A DNA stretch of 64,000 nt from Myxococcus xanthus (GTDB taxonomy: Bacteria > Myxococcota > Myxococcia > Myxococcales > Myxococcaceae), in contig NZ_CP017174.1 of assembly GCF_006402735.1 (NCBI RefSeq), forward strand, positions 4,901,001-4,965,000, read 5' to 3'. How positions within the stretch are numbered: position 1 is the stretch's first letter; each line of letters starts with the position of its first letter. Positions 1-9,882 of this stretch are shown piece after piece. The translations under genes were made by a program, and so were the position numbers. The notes below the pieces were generated by a model. It was not told the DNA's origin. It saw only the letters and a program-made list of their open reading frames with translations, and made no database searches.

Positions 1-96
1 GTACCCTTGAGCGAGTCGCGCAAGGAGCGCCGGGTGGATCCGGCGGGCGAGCTGGTGCGCTTCACCAAGAGCATGGGCATCAGCTTCGGGGACTGA
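1..96 (+). CDS. C-terminal end of an unidentified protein (partial)
   Basis: Frame 1 is open from the window edge to a TGA at 94-96, giving the last 31 residues, which end SMGISFGD. The piece is charged at first (SRKERR) and then amphipathic, with no motif I recognise. It ends 18 bp before the kinase gene on the same strand, so it may be the upstream member of that operon. The family cannot be named from this fragment. Confidence 0.6.
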   Translation, partial: VPLSESRKERRVDPAGELVRFTKSMGISFGD

Positions 97-114
97 GGGG
101 ACCGCCAACTCGCC

Positions 115-2051
<1,937 letters not shown>

Positions 2052-2055
<4 letters not shown>

Positions 2056-3059
2056 GCCGCTGCCTCCCGCTCTTGCTCACGGCGCTGATGCTGCTCGCTC
2101 CGGGCGCCACGCTCGCCCAGGACGCCGGTGACCCGGAGGTCGCCGCGCTGCGCGCCAGCTTCGAGTACGGCAAGTACGCGGAGGTGATGGACCGCGCGGC
2201 CTCGCGCATCGACCGGGGCGGCCTGGACGAGGACGACCTGGCGGAGCTTCACAAGCTCGCGGGCCTGGCGGCCTTCAACCTGGGCCGCACCGACGACGCC
2301 CGCCGTCACCTGCGCGCCCTGCTCCGGTTGGATCCGGACTTCAGCCTGGACCCCTTCGTCGTCCCGCCGCCCGCGGTGGCCTTCTTCGACACGCTCAAGG
2401 AGGACATGGACACGGAGCTGGACTTCCTGCGCCAGGAGCGGCGGCTGCGTCAGGAGCGCGAGAAGGCGGAGGCCGAGCGCCGCGAGCGCGAGCGCCTGGA
2501 AGCCGAGGTGCAGCGCCGCCGCGCCGAGGAGCTGGCGTCCCAGGTGACGGTGCGCACGGTGGAGAAGCGCAACTTCCTGGTCAACTTCGTCCCCTTCGGC
2601 GCCGGCCAGTTCCAGCAGGGCCGCACCAGTCTGGGCATCGTCTTCGCCGCCACCGAAGGTGTGCTGGCGGTGACGAGCATCATCTCCTTCTTCGCCTACG
2701 AAGGGCTCTTCGAAGAGCGCACCATCGATTTGGACAACGTGCTGGACCCGGACGGCCGGGCCTCCGTCACCGTGCGCTACATCCCCACCAGCCGGGCCAG
2801 GCAGCGCGACGCGTGGCAGTTGCTCAAGCTGTCGTCGGCCGCGGGCTTCTACGCCGTCTACGCCGTGGGCGTGGTGGACGCGCTGTTCCACCACGAGGAC
2901 CAGGTGGTCCGCAGCACGGTGGAGCCTCGCGCCGAACAACCCGCGGAGCTGTCCCCCCGCTCCACTTCCGCCCGCGCGACGGCACCGAAGACGTACACGC
3001 GCGTGGGCATCTACCCGACCCCCGGCGGACTCGGCGCCGGTCTCACCCTCTCCTTCTGA
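2052..3059 (+). CDS. Exported TPR/coiled-coil membrane protein
   Basis: 335 residues from an ATG that overlaps the kinase stop; the frame is open further upstream, but only this start gives a clean signal peptide (residues 1-22, ending TLAQD). A TPR-like helical region occupies about 25-110, with the pattern YAEVMDRA and RTDDARRHLRALL. A very charged Glu/Arg coiled coil follows at about 120-165. The C-terminal half has a VPFGAGQFQQGR motif followed by two hydrophobic segments, resembling small membrane proteins with a PGxGQ motif. It is coupled to the upstream kinase and lies 28 bp before the FHA activator, so it may be a sensor or scaffold for them. Its molecular function is unknown. Confidence 0.85.
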
Positions 3060-3087
3060 CGGAGACTCCCTCCAGGTACGTGAAGCC

Positions 3088-4980
3088 ATGGCCAGCCTCA
3101 CCGTCCGCACCCCCGATGGCAAGGTCCGCGCGGTCTCCCTGCACAAGCGCCTCACCAGCATTGGCCGGGGCCCGGACAACGACATCCCGCTGGAGGACAC
3201 CTCCGTGCCCTCCAGCGCCCTGCACGTCACCTTCGACGGCACGCGCTACGAGGTGGGCAGCCTGGGCGCCACCTTCCACGTCAACGGAAAGAAGCGCGAC
3301 GCCCATGCGCTCTCCACCGGCGACGTGGTCCGCGTGGGCCACACCGAGCTGCTCTTCGCCCGGGAGGACGCTCCCCGTGCCCCGCCTCCACCCGCGTCCC
3401 TTCCGCGCGAGCTGGTGCACACGTCCAATCCCGACTCGCACACCTCGGAGCTGCCCGGCGTCCCCGGCCGCGAGCTGCTGCTGCTGCGCCGGCTCACCGC
3501 GTTCAGCGAGCGGCTGCTGGGGCTCTACGACCTGGAGCGCCTCCTGGAGGGCCTGATGGACGAGGCCATCGAGGTGACGCGCGCCGACAAGGGCTTCCTC
3601 ATCCTGATGGAGAACGGGGAGCCGCGCGTGAAGGTGGCGCGCAACGTGTCCCGGGAGAACATCGAGGACGCGGTAGAGAAGGACAAGATCTCCGACTCCA
3701 TCATCGCCAAGGTGGTGAAGGAGCAGAAGGCGCTCATCGTCGCGGACGCGCTGGACTCGCCGGAGTTCAACAAGAGCGAGTCGGTGGTGAACCTGCGCGT
3801 CCACTCCGTCATGTGCGTGCCGCTGATGCAGAAGGGCGACCTCTTCGGTGTCCTCTACGTGGGCAATGACCGGCTGGTGAACCGGTTCGAGCCCAAGAGC
3901 GCGGACATGCTCACCATCTTCGCGGCACAGGCGTCGCTCATCCTCCAGAACGCGATGCTGGTGAGCGACCTCAAGCTCGACAACACCGAGCTGCGCCGCA
4001 AGCTGGAGGACCAGCGCTATGGCGACATCGTCGGCGCGTGCCAGGGCATGCGGGACGTGTACAAGCGCATCGACAAGATCGCGCCCACGGACATCTCCGT
4101 GCTCATCACCGGCGAGACGGGCACCGGCAAGGAGCTCATCGCGCGGGAAATCCACCGCCGCTCGCCGCGCGCGAAGGGCCCCTTCATCACCATCAACTGC
4201 GGCGCGATTCCGGAGAACCTGCTGGAGAGCGAGCTGTTCGGCCACGTGAAGGGCGCCTTCACCGGCGCGGTGGCCACCAAGGCCGGCAAGTTCCAGGCGG
4301 CCATTGGCGGCACGCTCTTCCTGGACGAAATCGGGGAGATGCCGCTGCAGCTCCAGGTGAAGCTGTTGCGCGCGCTCCAGGAGAAGGTCGTCTACAAGGT
4401 CGGCGACAACCGCGGCGAGGCGGTGGACATCCGCGTGGTGGCGGCCACCAACAAGGTGCTCGAGGACGAGGTGAAGAAGAACACCTTCCGCGAGGACCTC
4501 TACTACCGCCTCAACGTCGTCACGCTGAAGCTGCCGCCCCTGCGCGAGCGCGGCGAGGACGTGGTGGTGCTGGGCCGCTTCTTCCTCCAGAAGTACGCCC
4601 GCGAGTTCAGCTCCAAGGCCCGCGGCTTCACGCCCTCCGCCACCGTGTCCATGCGCAAGTACGGCTGGCCGGGCAACATCCGCGAGTTGGAGAACCGGCT
4701 CAAGAAGGCGGTGGTGCTCGCGGACAAGCCGCTCCTGGGGCCAGATGACCTGGACCTGAAGCCGGAGAACCTGGAGCCCATCATGCCGCTGCTCCAGGCC
4801 AAGGAAGAGTTCCAGAAGCGTTACATCAACGAGGTGCTCGCCCGGAACAACGGCAACCGCACCAAGACGGCCAAGGACCTGGGAGTGGACCCGCGCACCA
4901 TCTTCCGGCATCTGGAGAAGCTGGAAGCGGAGAAGTCAGGGCGGCCCCTGCCGCCCGAGGAGGGAGACGAGCTGCTCTAG
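3088..4980 (+). CDS. FHA-GAF-AAA+ sigma54-dependent transcriptional activator
   Basis: A 630-residue bacterial enhancer-binding protein. An N-terminal FHA domain (about 10-95; SIGRGPDNDI and conserved Ser/His/Asn) would read a phosphothreonine. A GAF domain follows (about 140-290). The AAA+ domain has Walker A GETGTGKE near 342, the sigma54-contact loop GAFTGA near 389 and Walker B FLDEIGEMP. The C-terminus is a Fis-like HTH (NRTKTAKDLGVDPRTIFRHL). There is no receiver domain, so control should come from FHA binding and the GAF ligand rather than an aspartate phosphorelay. FHA-bearing activators of this type are numerous in Myxococcus. The Ser/Thr kinase two genes upstream is the obvious candidate input. 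Its target promoters are not evident in this window. Confidence 0.93.
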   Translation: MASLTVRTPDGKVRAVSLHKRLTSIGRGPDNDIPLEDTSVPSSALHVTFDGTRYEVGSLGATFHVNGKKRDAHALSTGDVVRVGHTELLFAREDAPRAPPPPASLPRELVHTSNPDSHTSELPGVPGRELLLLRRLTAFSERLLGLYDLERLLEGLMDEAIEVTRADKGFLILMENGEPRVKVARNVSRENIEDAVEKDKISDSIIAKVVKEQKALIVADALDSPEFNKSESVVNLRVHSVMCVPLMQKGDLFGVLYVGNDRLVNRFEPKSADMLTIFAAQASLILQNAMLVSDLKLDNTELRRKLEDQRYGDIVGACQGMRDVYKRIDKIAPTDISVLITGETGTGKELIAREIHRRSPRAKGPFITINCGAIPENLLESELFGHVKGAFTGAVATKAGKFQAAIGGTLFLDEIGEMPLQLQVKLLRALQEKVVYKVGDNRGEAVDIRVVAATNKVLEDEVKKNTFREDLYYRLNVVTLKLPPLRERGEDVVVLGRFFLQKYAREFSSKARGFTPSATVSMRKYGWPGNIRELENRLKKAVVLADKPLLGPDDLDLKPENLEPIMPLLQAKEEFQKRYINEVLARNNGNRTKTAKDLGVDPRTIFRHLEKLEAEKSGRPLPPEEGDELL

Positions 4981-4999
4981 GGGAGCGGCCCGTCCGGGG

Positions 5000-5572
5000 A
5001 TGATGGAAGCCACGACGCGGCGATACTCCTGGAGACGAGAGCTGTGGCTGCTGATGGCCGCGGGCTGCGCCGCGTCCGGCTGCCTCATCCCCCAGGACGA
5101 CACGTTGCTGGACTCCGTGCCGGAGTTCATGAACCGGCCGCCGCGCATCATCGACAGCCTGGTGGCCCCCCAGCAGCGCTTCATCCCGGACTTCGGCGCC
5201 GACGGCTGCGACCTCGCTTTCGAGGTGGCCGTCGAGGACCCGGACGTGGACGACCGCATCGTCGTGCACTGGTACGTGGACTACAACCCACAGGACCCGC
5301 GCGGCCCCTACCGCCAGTATGAGCTGGCCAGCACCCGCGAGCCCCGGCGCTCGGACCGGGGCACGCTGCTCATCAGCCTCGCGTCCGCCAACAACCCGCT
5401 GAGCACGCCCGGCCCCCACCTGGTGGAGGCGCTGGTGAGCGACGCGGAGCTGGTGGACCGCGTGGTGCGGCCCCGGCCGGTGCAGCTGCCGGACGGCACC
5501 ACCATCGACAACCCGGGCTTCGTCGTCACCTATTCGTGGGTGGTCAACACCGTCCAGGGAGACTGCCGGTGA
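5000..5572 (+). CDS. Putative lipoprotein, unknown function
   Basis: 190 residues beginning with a basic, hydrophobic signal sequence. It ends in a lipobox-like AASGC with Cys28 as the likely lipidation site, and then reads LIPQDD. The mature part is an all-beta-looking domain (VAVEDPDVDDRIVVHWYVDY), like the periplasmic or outer-membrane lipoproteins common in myxobacteria. Two start ATGs are adjacent (5000 and 5003). The gene begins 19 bp after the sigma54 activator and its stop overlaps the GTG of the next lipoprotein, so the three are probably co-transcribed. I recognise no family. Confidence 0.8.
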   Translation: MMEATTRRYSWRRELWLLMAAGCAASGCLIPQDDTLLDSVPEFMNRPPRIIDSLVAPQQRFIPDFGADGCDLAFEVAVEDPDVDDRIVVHWYVDYNPQDPRGPYRQYELASTREPRRSDRGTLLISLASANNPLSTPGPHLVEALVSDAELVDRVVRPRPVQLPDGTTIDNPGFVVTYSWVVNTVQGDCR

Positions 5573-7182
5573 GGCGCCAGCGGCGGGTGCGGCGACTTGC
5601 GTGGACGGTCCTGCTGTCAGGCCTGCCCAGCGCCGGCTGCGTGCTGCTGGAGGAAGCGCCCGACCCCAGCCAGCTGGTGTGCCGCGCGGACAGCGACTGT
5701 GCCGTCAACGAGGTGTGCTTCCCGGACGGCTGCGGCGACCCGGGCCGGGACATCGTGGTGGAGGTGACGCCCAACCCCCATGACGGCCTGCACGCGCAGG
5801 ACTTCCAGGTAGCCGCCATCCGGCCGGAGCTGAACCTGGCGCTGTTCGGGCCCGCCACCGTCCAGGGCAGCACCGTGCGCGCCACGACTCCCGTCGGCAG
5901 CGCCCCGCGCCCCTACAACGAGCCGCTCCACCTCACCGCCCGCGGGGAGAGCGCGCTGCTGCCGGGTGTGGCGCGCCTCTTCACGGCCGACCTGGTCCCG
6001 CTCAACGGCGCCTGGGTGCTGCCCGTAGGGACCGGGACGTACACGGTGACGTTGGAGCCGGAGGACCTGGGGCTGCCACCGGTGCGAGGCGAAGCCACCG
6101 TGTCGCCCGGCGGCGCCGTGCCCCTGCAACTGGTGCTGCCCTCCCCCACCCAGGTGGCCCGGCTGGAAGGCCGGGTGGTGCGCCAGGGCGCGCAGCCCGT
6201 GGACGCCGCGCTGCAGGTCCAGGCGCTGGACGCGGACCTGACGCCCCTGTCCCAGCGCGTGCCGGTGGTGCGCGGCTCGGGCGCCTTCTCCCTGGCCCTG
6301 CCGCTGGAGGCCTCGCAGCGCACCAGCCTCCTGGTGCGCGTGACGGCGACAGGCGACGTGTGGGTGCCGCAGAAGACGTTCACCGTGGATCCCCGCGAGC
6401 CGCTCACCGCGCCGTTGGAGCTGGGTGACTATGGCGAGCCGGTCCAGGTGTCCGGCCGCATCCTGGGACGGGACGGCCGGCCCGTGGTCCAGGCCTCCGT
6501 GTCCCTGCGCGGACCCGTGGGAGGCGGCGGCACGTACCAGGGGCCCCTGGGCGCCACCGACGCGGAGGGCCGATTCACGGTGGAGACGCTCCCGTCGGGG
6601 CCGGGCGGCAACCTGTCGCTGGTGGTGGTGCCGCCGTCAGGCTCCACCGCGGGCCTGACGGTGCAGTCGGTGGAGGTGCCTCGCACCGGCGCGGTGCTAC
6701 CGGACGTCGTGTGTCCGGACCGGCGCATCATCCGGGGGACGATTCTCCAGACGGACAACACCTCCCCGGCGCTGGGCGTGCGAGTGCTGGCGGATCCGGT
6801 GGGACAAGTGCCGGGCTGGCCGCGTCCGCCGGCGGGCAGTGAGTCCCTGGGCACCACGGACGACACGGGCGCCTTCCGTCTGGGGTTGGATCCGGGCATC
6901 TACCGCGTGGACTTCATCCCCACGGAGAACCTGCCCCGCGTCAGCCGCGTCATCACCGTGCTCCCCGGCGACGACGCGTCCGATCAGGTGCTGGCCACCT
7001 TCCCGCTCCAGCGCGGCCGCACGGTGCGGGGCATGGTGACGGAGGCTGGAGCGCCCTCGCCCTACGCCTCCGTGCGCTTCTACCGGGTGGCGGACCTGGG
7101 AGGGCGCCCGTCGCCTGTGCTGCTGTCGCAGACGGTGTCGGACCACCTGGGGCGCTACACCGCCCTGCTGCCGGTGCGCTGA
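5569..7182 (+). CDS. Lipoprotein with repeated carboxypeptidase-regulatory-like (Ig-like) domains
   Basis: 537 residues from a GTG overlapping the previous TGA (GTGA). The frame is open further upstream, but this start puts an Arg-rich n-region and hydrophobic core directly before the lipobox PSAGC. The mature protein begins with a small Cys-rich patch (CRADSDCAVNEVCFPDGC). At least four repeats of the beta-sandwich type seen in carboxypeptidase regulatory-like domains follow (GRVVRQGAQPV, GRILGRDGRPV, GTILQTDNTSP, RGMVTEAGAP). Such proteins are usually surface or outer-membrane adhesive or structural lipoproteins. It is probably co-expressed with the lipoprotein before it. It ends 1 bp before a convergent gene, leaving no room for a classical terminator. 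Confidence 0.82.
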   Translation: MRRQRRVRRLAWTVLLSGLPSAGCVLLEEAPDPSQLVCRADSDCAVNEVCFPDGCGDPGRDIVVEVTPNPHDGLHAQDFQVAAIRPELNLALFGPATVQGSTVRATTPVGSAPRPYNEPLHLTARGESALLPGVARLFTADLVPLNGAWVLPVGTGTYTVTLEPEDLGLPPVRGEATVSPGGAVPLQLVLPSPTQVARLEGRVVRQGAQPVDAALQVQALDADLTPLSQRVPVVRGSGAFSLALPLEASQRTSLLVRVTATGDVWVPQKTFTVDPREPLTAPLELGDYGEPVQVSGRILGRDGRPVVQASVSLRGPVGGGGTYQGPLGATDAEGRFTVETLPSGPGGNLSLVVVPPSGSTAGLTVQSVEVPRTGAVLPDVVCPDRRIIRGTILQTDNTSPALGVRVLADPVGQVPGWPRPPAGSESLGTTDDTGAFRLGLDPGIYRVDFIPTENLPRVSRVITVLPGDDASDQVLATFPLQRGRTVRGMVTEAGAPSPYASVRFYRVADLGGRPSPVLLSQTVSDHLGRYTALLPVR

Positions 7183-7183
7183 C

Positions 7184-7705
7184 TCAGGGCAGCCGGCCGG
7201 CGCCGGGGTTGCGGCCCGCGGCGTTCAAGGCGTCGTGCAGCGCATCCACCGCGCCGCCAACCTCTCCCGCGTACTGCACCGCGTGGATGGCGTAGAGGTC
7301 CTGCACGCGCACCAGGCGGCGGAACACCTCGCGCAGAGGGGCGCGCTCACGCGAATCGAGCGCACATTCGGACTCACGCACGCGGAGCTTCTGCAGCCAC
7401 GCGGTGCGGAAGCGCATCCATTCCTGGTCGACGCTCTTGGCGGGAGACACGTTCACCAGCTTCTCGCGCCCGCTCTCCAGCTCCGTCCACAGGGTCCGCG
7501 CGCCATCCAGGCACTCACGGAACGTGAGCGCGACGGGGGCGGGAGGCAGCTTCTCCGGCGTCATGGCCGAGACAGAGCGGCCGACACTCCAGATGAGCCA
7601 CAACGAGAACAGCGTGGTGAGGAGGATGTAAATCCCATACGCGGCACCACGAAAGCGGCGATAGCGGGGATCTTTCCGGGGGTCGGGAGCGGACACGGGG
7701 CCCAC
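7184..7705 (-). CDS. Single-pass membrane protein, unknown function
   Basis: 173 residues from a GTG (another GTG lies 9 bases in). There is a short basic cytoplasmic N-terminus, one clear membrane segment at about 21-42 (YILLTTLFSLWLIW), and an external helical domain with Cys residues in FRECLDG and SECALD. No family is recognised. A pair of adjacent hairpins separates it from the upstream minus-strand gene, and it meets the plus-strand lipoprotein end to end. I see no good ribosome-binding site, so the exact start is uncertain. Confidence 0.7.
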   Translation of the reverse strand: MGPVSAPDPRKDPRYRRFRGAAYGIYILLTTLFSLWLIWSVGRSVSAMTPEKLPPAPVALTFRECLDGARTLWTELESGREKLVNVSPAKSVDQEWMRFRTAWLQKLRVRESECALDSRERAPLREVFRRLVRVQDLYAIHAVQYAGEVGGAVDALHDALNAAGRNPGAGRLP

Positions 7706-7747
7706 GTCTTATGACCGTGGACCCCGTGTGGCAACGCTTCCGTGTGT

Positions 7748-7780
7748 CCACCGTCCGGTGGGTGGGGCCCCGGGCCCCAC
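7748..7780 (-). terminator. Two adjacent hairpins after the coiled-coil/TPR gene
   Basis: Two perfect inverted repeats sit side by side. CCACCG/CGGTGG (748-753 with 756-761) abuts GTGGGGCC/GGCCCCAC (762-769 with 773-780). They lie 6 bp past the stop of the minus-strand gene that ends at 7787. There is no T-tract. The position suggests transcription termination or mRNA 3' end protection. Confidence 0.5.
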
Positions 7781-7786
7781 GGGCGG

Positions 7787-8728
7787 CTACTGGCCGGGCT
7801 GGCTCGTCGCCTGGGCCGGAGCCGCGGGCGCCGCGCTCTCCGGGTTCATCAGGCGCTTCACCGTGGCGATGCGGCCCCGGAACTGCGACTGGTATGGGCT
7901 GTTGAGGTAGGCACCGGCCGCGTCACGGGCGATTTCCAGCGCCTTATCGTACTGGCCGACCTCCTGGTAGGAGTGCGCCAGCAGCAGCATGGCGTAGTCG
8001 CGCGTCTTCGACTTGCGGTCGCCGTCCACGAAGCGGGCGAGCAGCGGCACCGCCTTCTCGTGGTTGCGGGTGTTGTTGTAGGCCGTGCCCAGGAAGAAGG
8101 ACGCGTCCAGCGCCTGGTCCTGCGGCGGGTTCATGGCCAGGAACCGCTCCATGTTGGAGATGACGCTGTCCATCTCGTTCTTGCGGAAGGCGATCTTGCC
8201 CTGCTCGAACGCGGCGTCGCCCGTCTCCCGGCGCAGCACGGCGGCGCGGTCATTGAGGGCCTGGCGCTCCAGGTTGCTCAGCCGCGACGTGTCCAGCTTC
8301 ACCAGCGCGTCGATGCCCTTGAGGCGCTCGTCACCGGGCAGGCTGGTCATCATCTTGTAGACCTTGTTCGCCTCCTGCTGGACCGACTGGTGCGCCGCGG
8401 TGTCCGCGCGCTGCTTCTCCAGTTGGCCGGTGAGGTCGGCGACCGTCTTCTCCAGGCGCTCCTTTTCGTTGGTGGCGCTGGAGCTGCGCGCGCTGGTGAT
8501 CATCAGCGCGGCGCCCACGGAGATGACCGCGAAAAGCACGTAGGCCACCGCGGACGACAGCCACTGGCGCTTCTGGAAATCTTCGTGGCGTTTGCCAACC
8601 GCCTTCACCTCCGCATGGAGGTTCTTGAGCAGGTTGTCGCTCTTGATGACGAGGTTGCGTGCCTCGACGATCTCACGGCGCAGATCCGTGAGCTCCTTTT
8701 CCACATCCGTTTTCGGCTGGTCTGGCAT
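7787..8728 (-). CDS. Coiled-coil membrane protein with periplasmic TPR repeats
   Basis: 313 residues. I start at the ATG at 8728 because an AGGA element sits about 8 bases before it, although the frame is open to 8773. A charged N-terminal coiled coil (about 8-50) lies on the cytoplasmic side, and one membrane segment follows (about 56-78). A second short coiled coil (about 85-130) comes next. The C-terminal half is helical with TPR-like spacing (FFLGTAYNNTRNHEKAV, LLAHSYQEVGQYDKAL) and an Ala/Pro-rich tail. It resembles scaffold proteins of envelope complexes, but I cannot name a partner. Confidence 0.82.
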   Translation of the reverse strand: MPDQPKTDVEKELTDLRREIVEARNLVIKSDNLLKNLHAEVKAVGKRHEDFQKRQWLSSAVAYVLFAVISVGAALMITSARSSSATNEKERLEKTVADLTGQLEKQRADTAAHQSVQQEANKVYKMMTSLPGDERLKGIDALVKLDTSRLSNLERQALNDRAAVLRRETGDAAFEQGKIAFRKNEMDSVISNMERFLAMNPPQDQALDASFFLGTAYNNTRNHEKAVPLLARFVDGDRKSKTRDYAMLLLAHSYQEVGQYDKALEIARDAAGAYLNSPYQSQFRGRIATVKRLMNPESAAPAAPAQATSQPGQ

Positions 8729-8844
8729 GGACATCTTCCTAGGCCCGGAAATCATCTCGGCCGATTCACGCATCGTAAGGAGTTCTCCCGGTCATGCGGC
8801 GATATTTTCCGCAGCGGAACAGCGCTGCTTAGCCAATGCATTTC

Positions 8845-8867
8845 CCAGAAGAAGGGCGACAGCGCCC
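8845..8867 (-). terminator. Intrinsic-terminator-like hairpin with T-rich tail
   Basis: On the minus strand GGGCG-CTGT-CGCCC (8867-8854) is followed by TTCTTCT. It lies 25 bp after the stop of the gene ending at 8892. This is one of the few hairpins in the window with a T-rich tail, which supports factor-independent termination. Confidence 0.55.
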
Positions 8868-8891
8868 GGCCCGCCTGCTTCCCCTCCGGAC

Positions 8892-9614
8892 TTACAGGCT
8901 CCCAGGGAGCGGCCGTGATGGCTCTGCTGGAAAGCTGTACGTCACGCCCAGCGAGAGCCAGCTCCCGCCCAGGCTGAACGAACCGACGCGCGCCGTGGAC
9001 GGCCCCACCGGACCCCGGAGGAACGCGAGCCGGTAGTCCGCGGTGATGCCCCAACGCGGCGTCAGGCGCAACGTGGCGCCCACGTTGCCCATCCACGTCT
9101 GGGTGGTGATTTCCTGGAGCTCCTCCCCCTTGCGCTCCGACGAGGCGAGCGTGGGCCCCGTCAGCAAGCCCGCGAAGGGCACGAGCCCATGGGGCCCCAG
9201 CTGCGGAATCACCGTCTGGAAGCGCAGGCCGATGAGCGCCCCGTAGCCCAGCACGTCCACCTGCCGGGCCTGCGGCGGCCCGCCGTCGACGCCCGGCTCG
9301 TTGAGGTACAGGCGACTCTGCGTGCCGAACAGGTCGATGCCCACCTCCAGCAGGTCGGAGATGGCGTAGGCGAAGGACGCCACCACCGTGGGCCCGCCCG
9401 CCACTTCCCGGGCACGCGGCAGCCCCTGGTTGGCCTGCCGCGAGTACCAGCCGTCGTAGAGCGTCTTGTTGGGGGTGATGCGCCAACCGCCCTGGATGGT
9501 GATGCGGCCCACCCCATCCAGCGAGGTGGACACGTCCTCGTCGCCGTAACCGAAGTCCTGAGCGGCGGCGGGAGCGGAAAGCAGCAGTGCGAGCGGAAGA
9601 AGGCGGCGGAGCAT
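8892..9614 (-). CDS. Outer-membrane beta-barrel-like protein
   Basis: 240 residues from the ATG at 9614, which begins a textbook signal peptide (LLPLALLLSAPAAAQD). The longer open frame upstream overlaps a small gene and is rejected. The mature protein alternates hydrophobic and polar residues in strands rich in Gly and aromatics (GRITIQGGWRI, VVASFAYAISDLLEVGIDLFG, YGALIGLRFQTVIP). It ends in a hydrophobic strand (WLSLGVTYSF), typical of small outer-membrane barrels. It follows a 51-residue gene by 17 bp and is probably co-transcribed with it. Confidence 0.8.
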   Translation of the reverse strand: MLRRLLPLALLLSAPAAAQDFGYGDEDVSTSLDGVGRITIQGGWRITPNKTLYDGWYSRQANQGLPRAREVAGGPTVVASFAYAISDLLEVGIDLFGTQSRLYLNEPGVDGGPPQARQVDVLGYGALIGLRFQTVIPQLGPHGLVPFAGLLTGPTLASSERKGEELQEITTQTWMGNVGATLRLTPRWGITADYRLAFLRGPVGPSTARVGSFSLGGSWLSLGVTYSFPAEPSRPLPGSL

Positions 9615-9631
9615 CAATGGCGGCTTTGGCG

Positions 9632-9787
9632 TCAGGGGCGCTTGGGGCTCAGCGCGATTTCCAGGAAGGTGGTCCGCCGGCGGCGCAGCGATGCGACGAA
9701 GCAGCGCACCACGCATCCGGCGCCGAACTCGCGCAGCACCACGCCGAGATTCGCCACCACGTCCCGCAGGGTGATCACACCGTGCAT
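9632..9787 (-). CDS. Small conserved-looking basic protein (51 aa)
   Basis: A 51-residue frame on the minus strand, preceded by a strong AGGAG seven bases before the ATG. The protein (starting MHGVITLRDVV) has an amphipathic N-terminus, two cysteines in GAGCVVRCFV, and a basic stretch SLRRRR. It sits between mutL and the beta-barrel gene, 17 bp before the latter, so a leader or partner role is possible. No family is recognised. The ribosome site and operon position are the main support for it being real. Confidence 0.6.
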   Translation of the reverse strand: MHGVITLRDVVANLGVVLREFGAGCVVRCFVASLRRRRTTFLEIALSPKRP

Positions 9788-9882
9788 GTGCCCGCTCCTG
9801 TGCGCTGCGGAGGTTGGCCTGGGTGCTACAGGCGTGTGGCGCACGGTAACAGGGGGTCCCCCCCCGTCAATTTTCGGGGCAC

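Noticed and set aside
3043..4911. 622-codon minus-strand frame across the FHA activator
   Set aside because: Shadow of the activator gene; no domain and no ribosome site.
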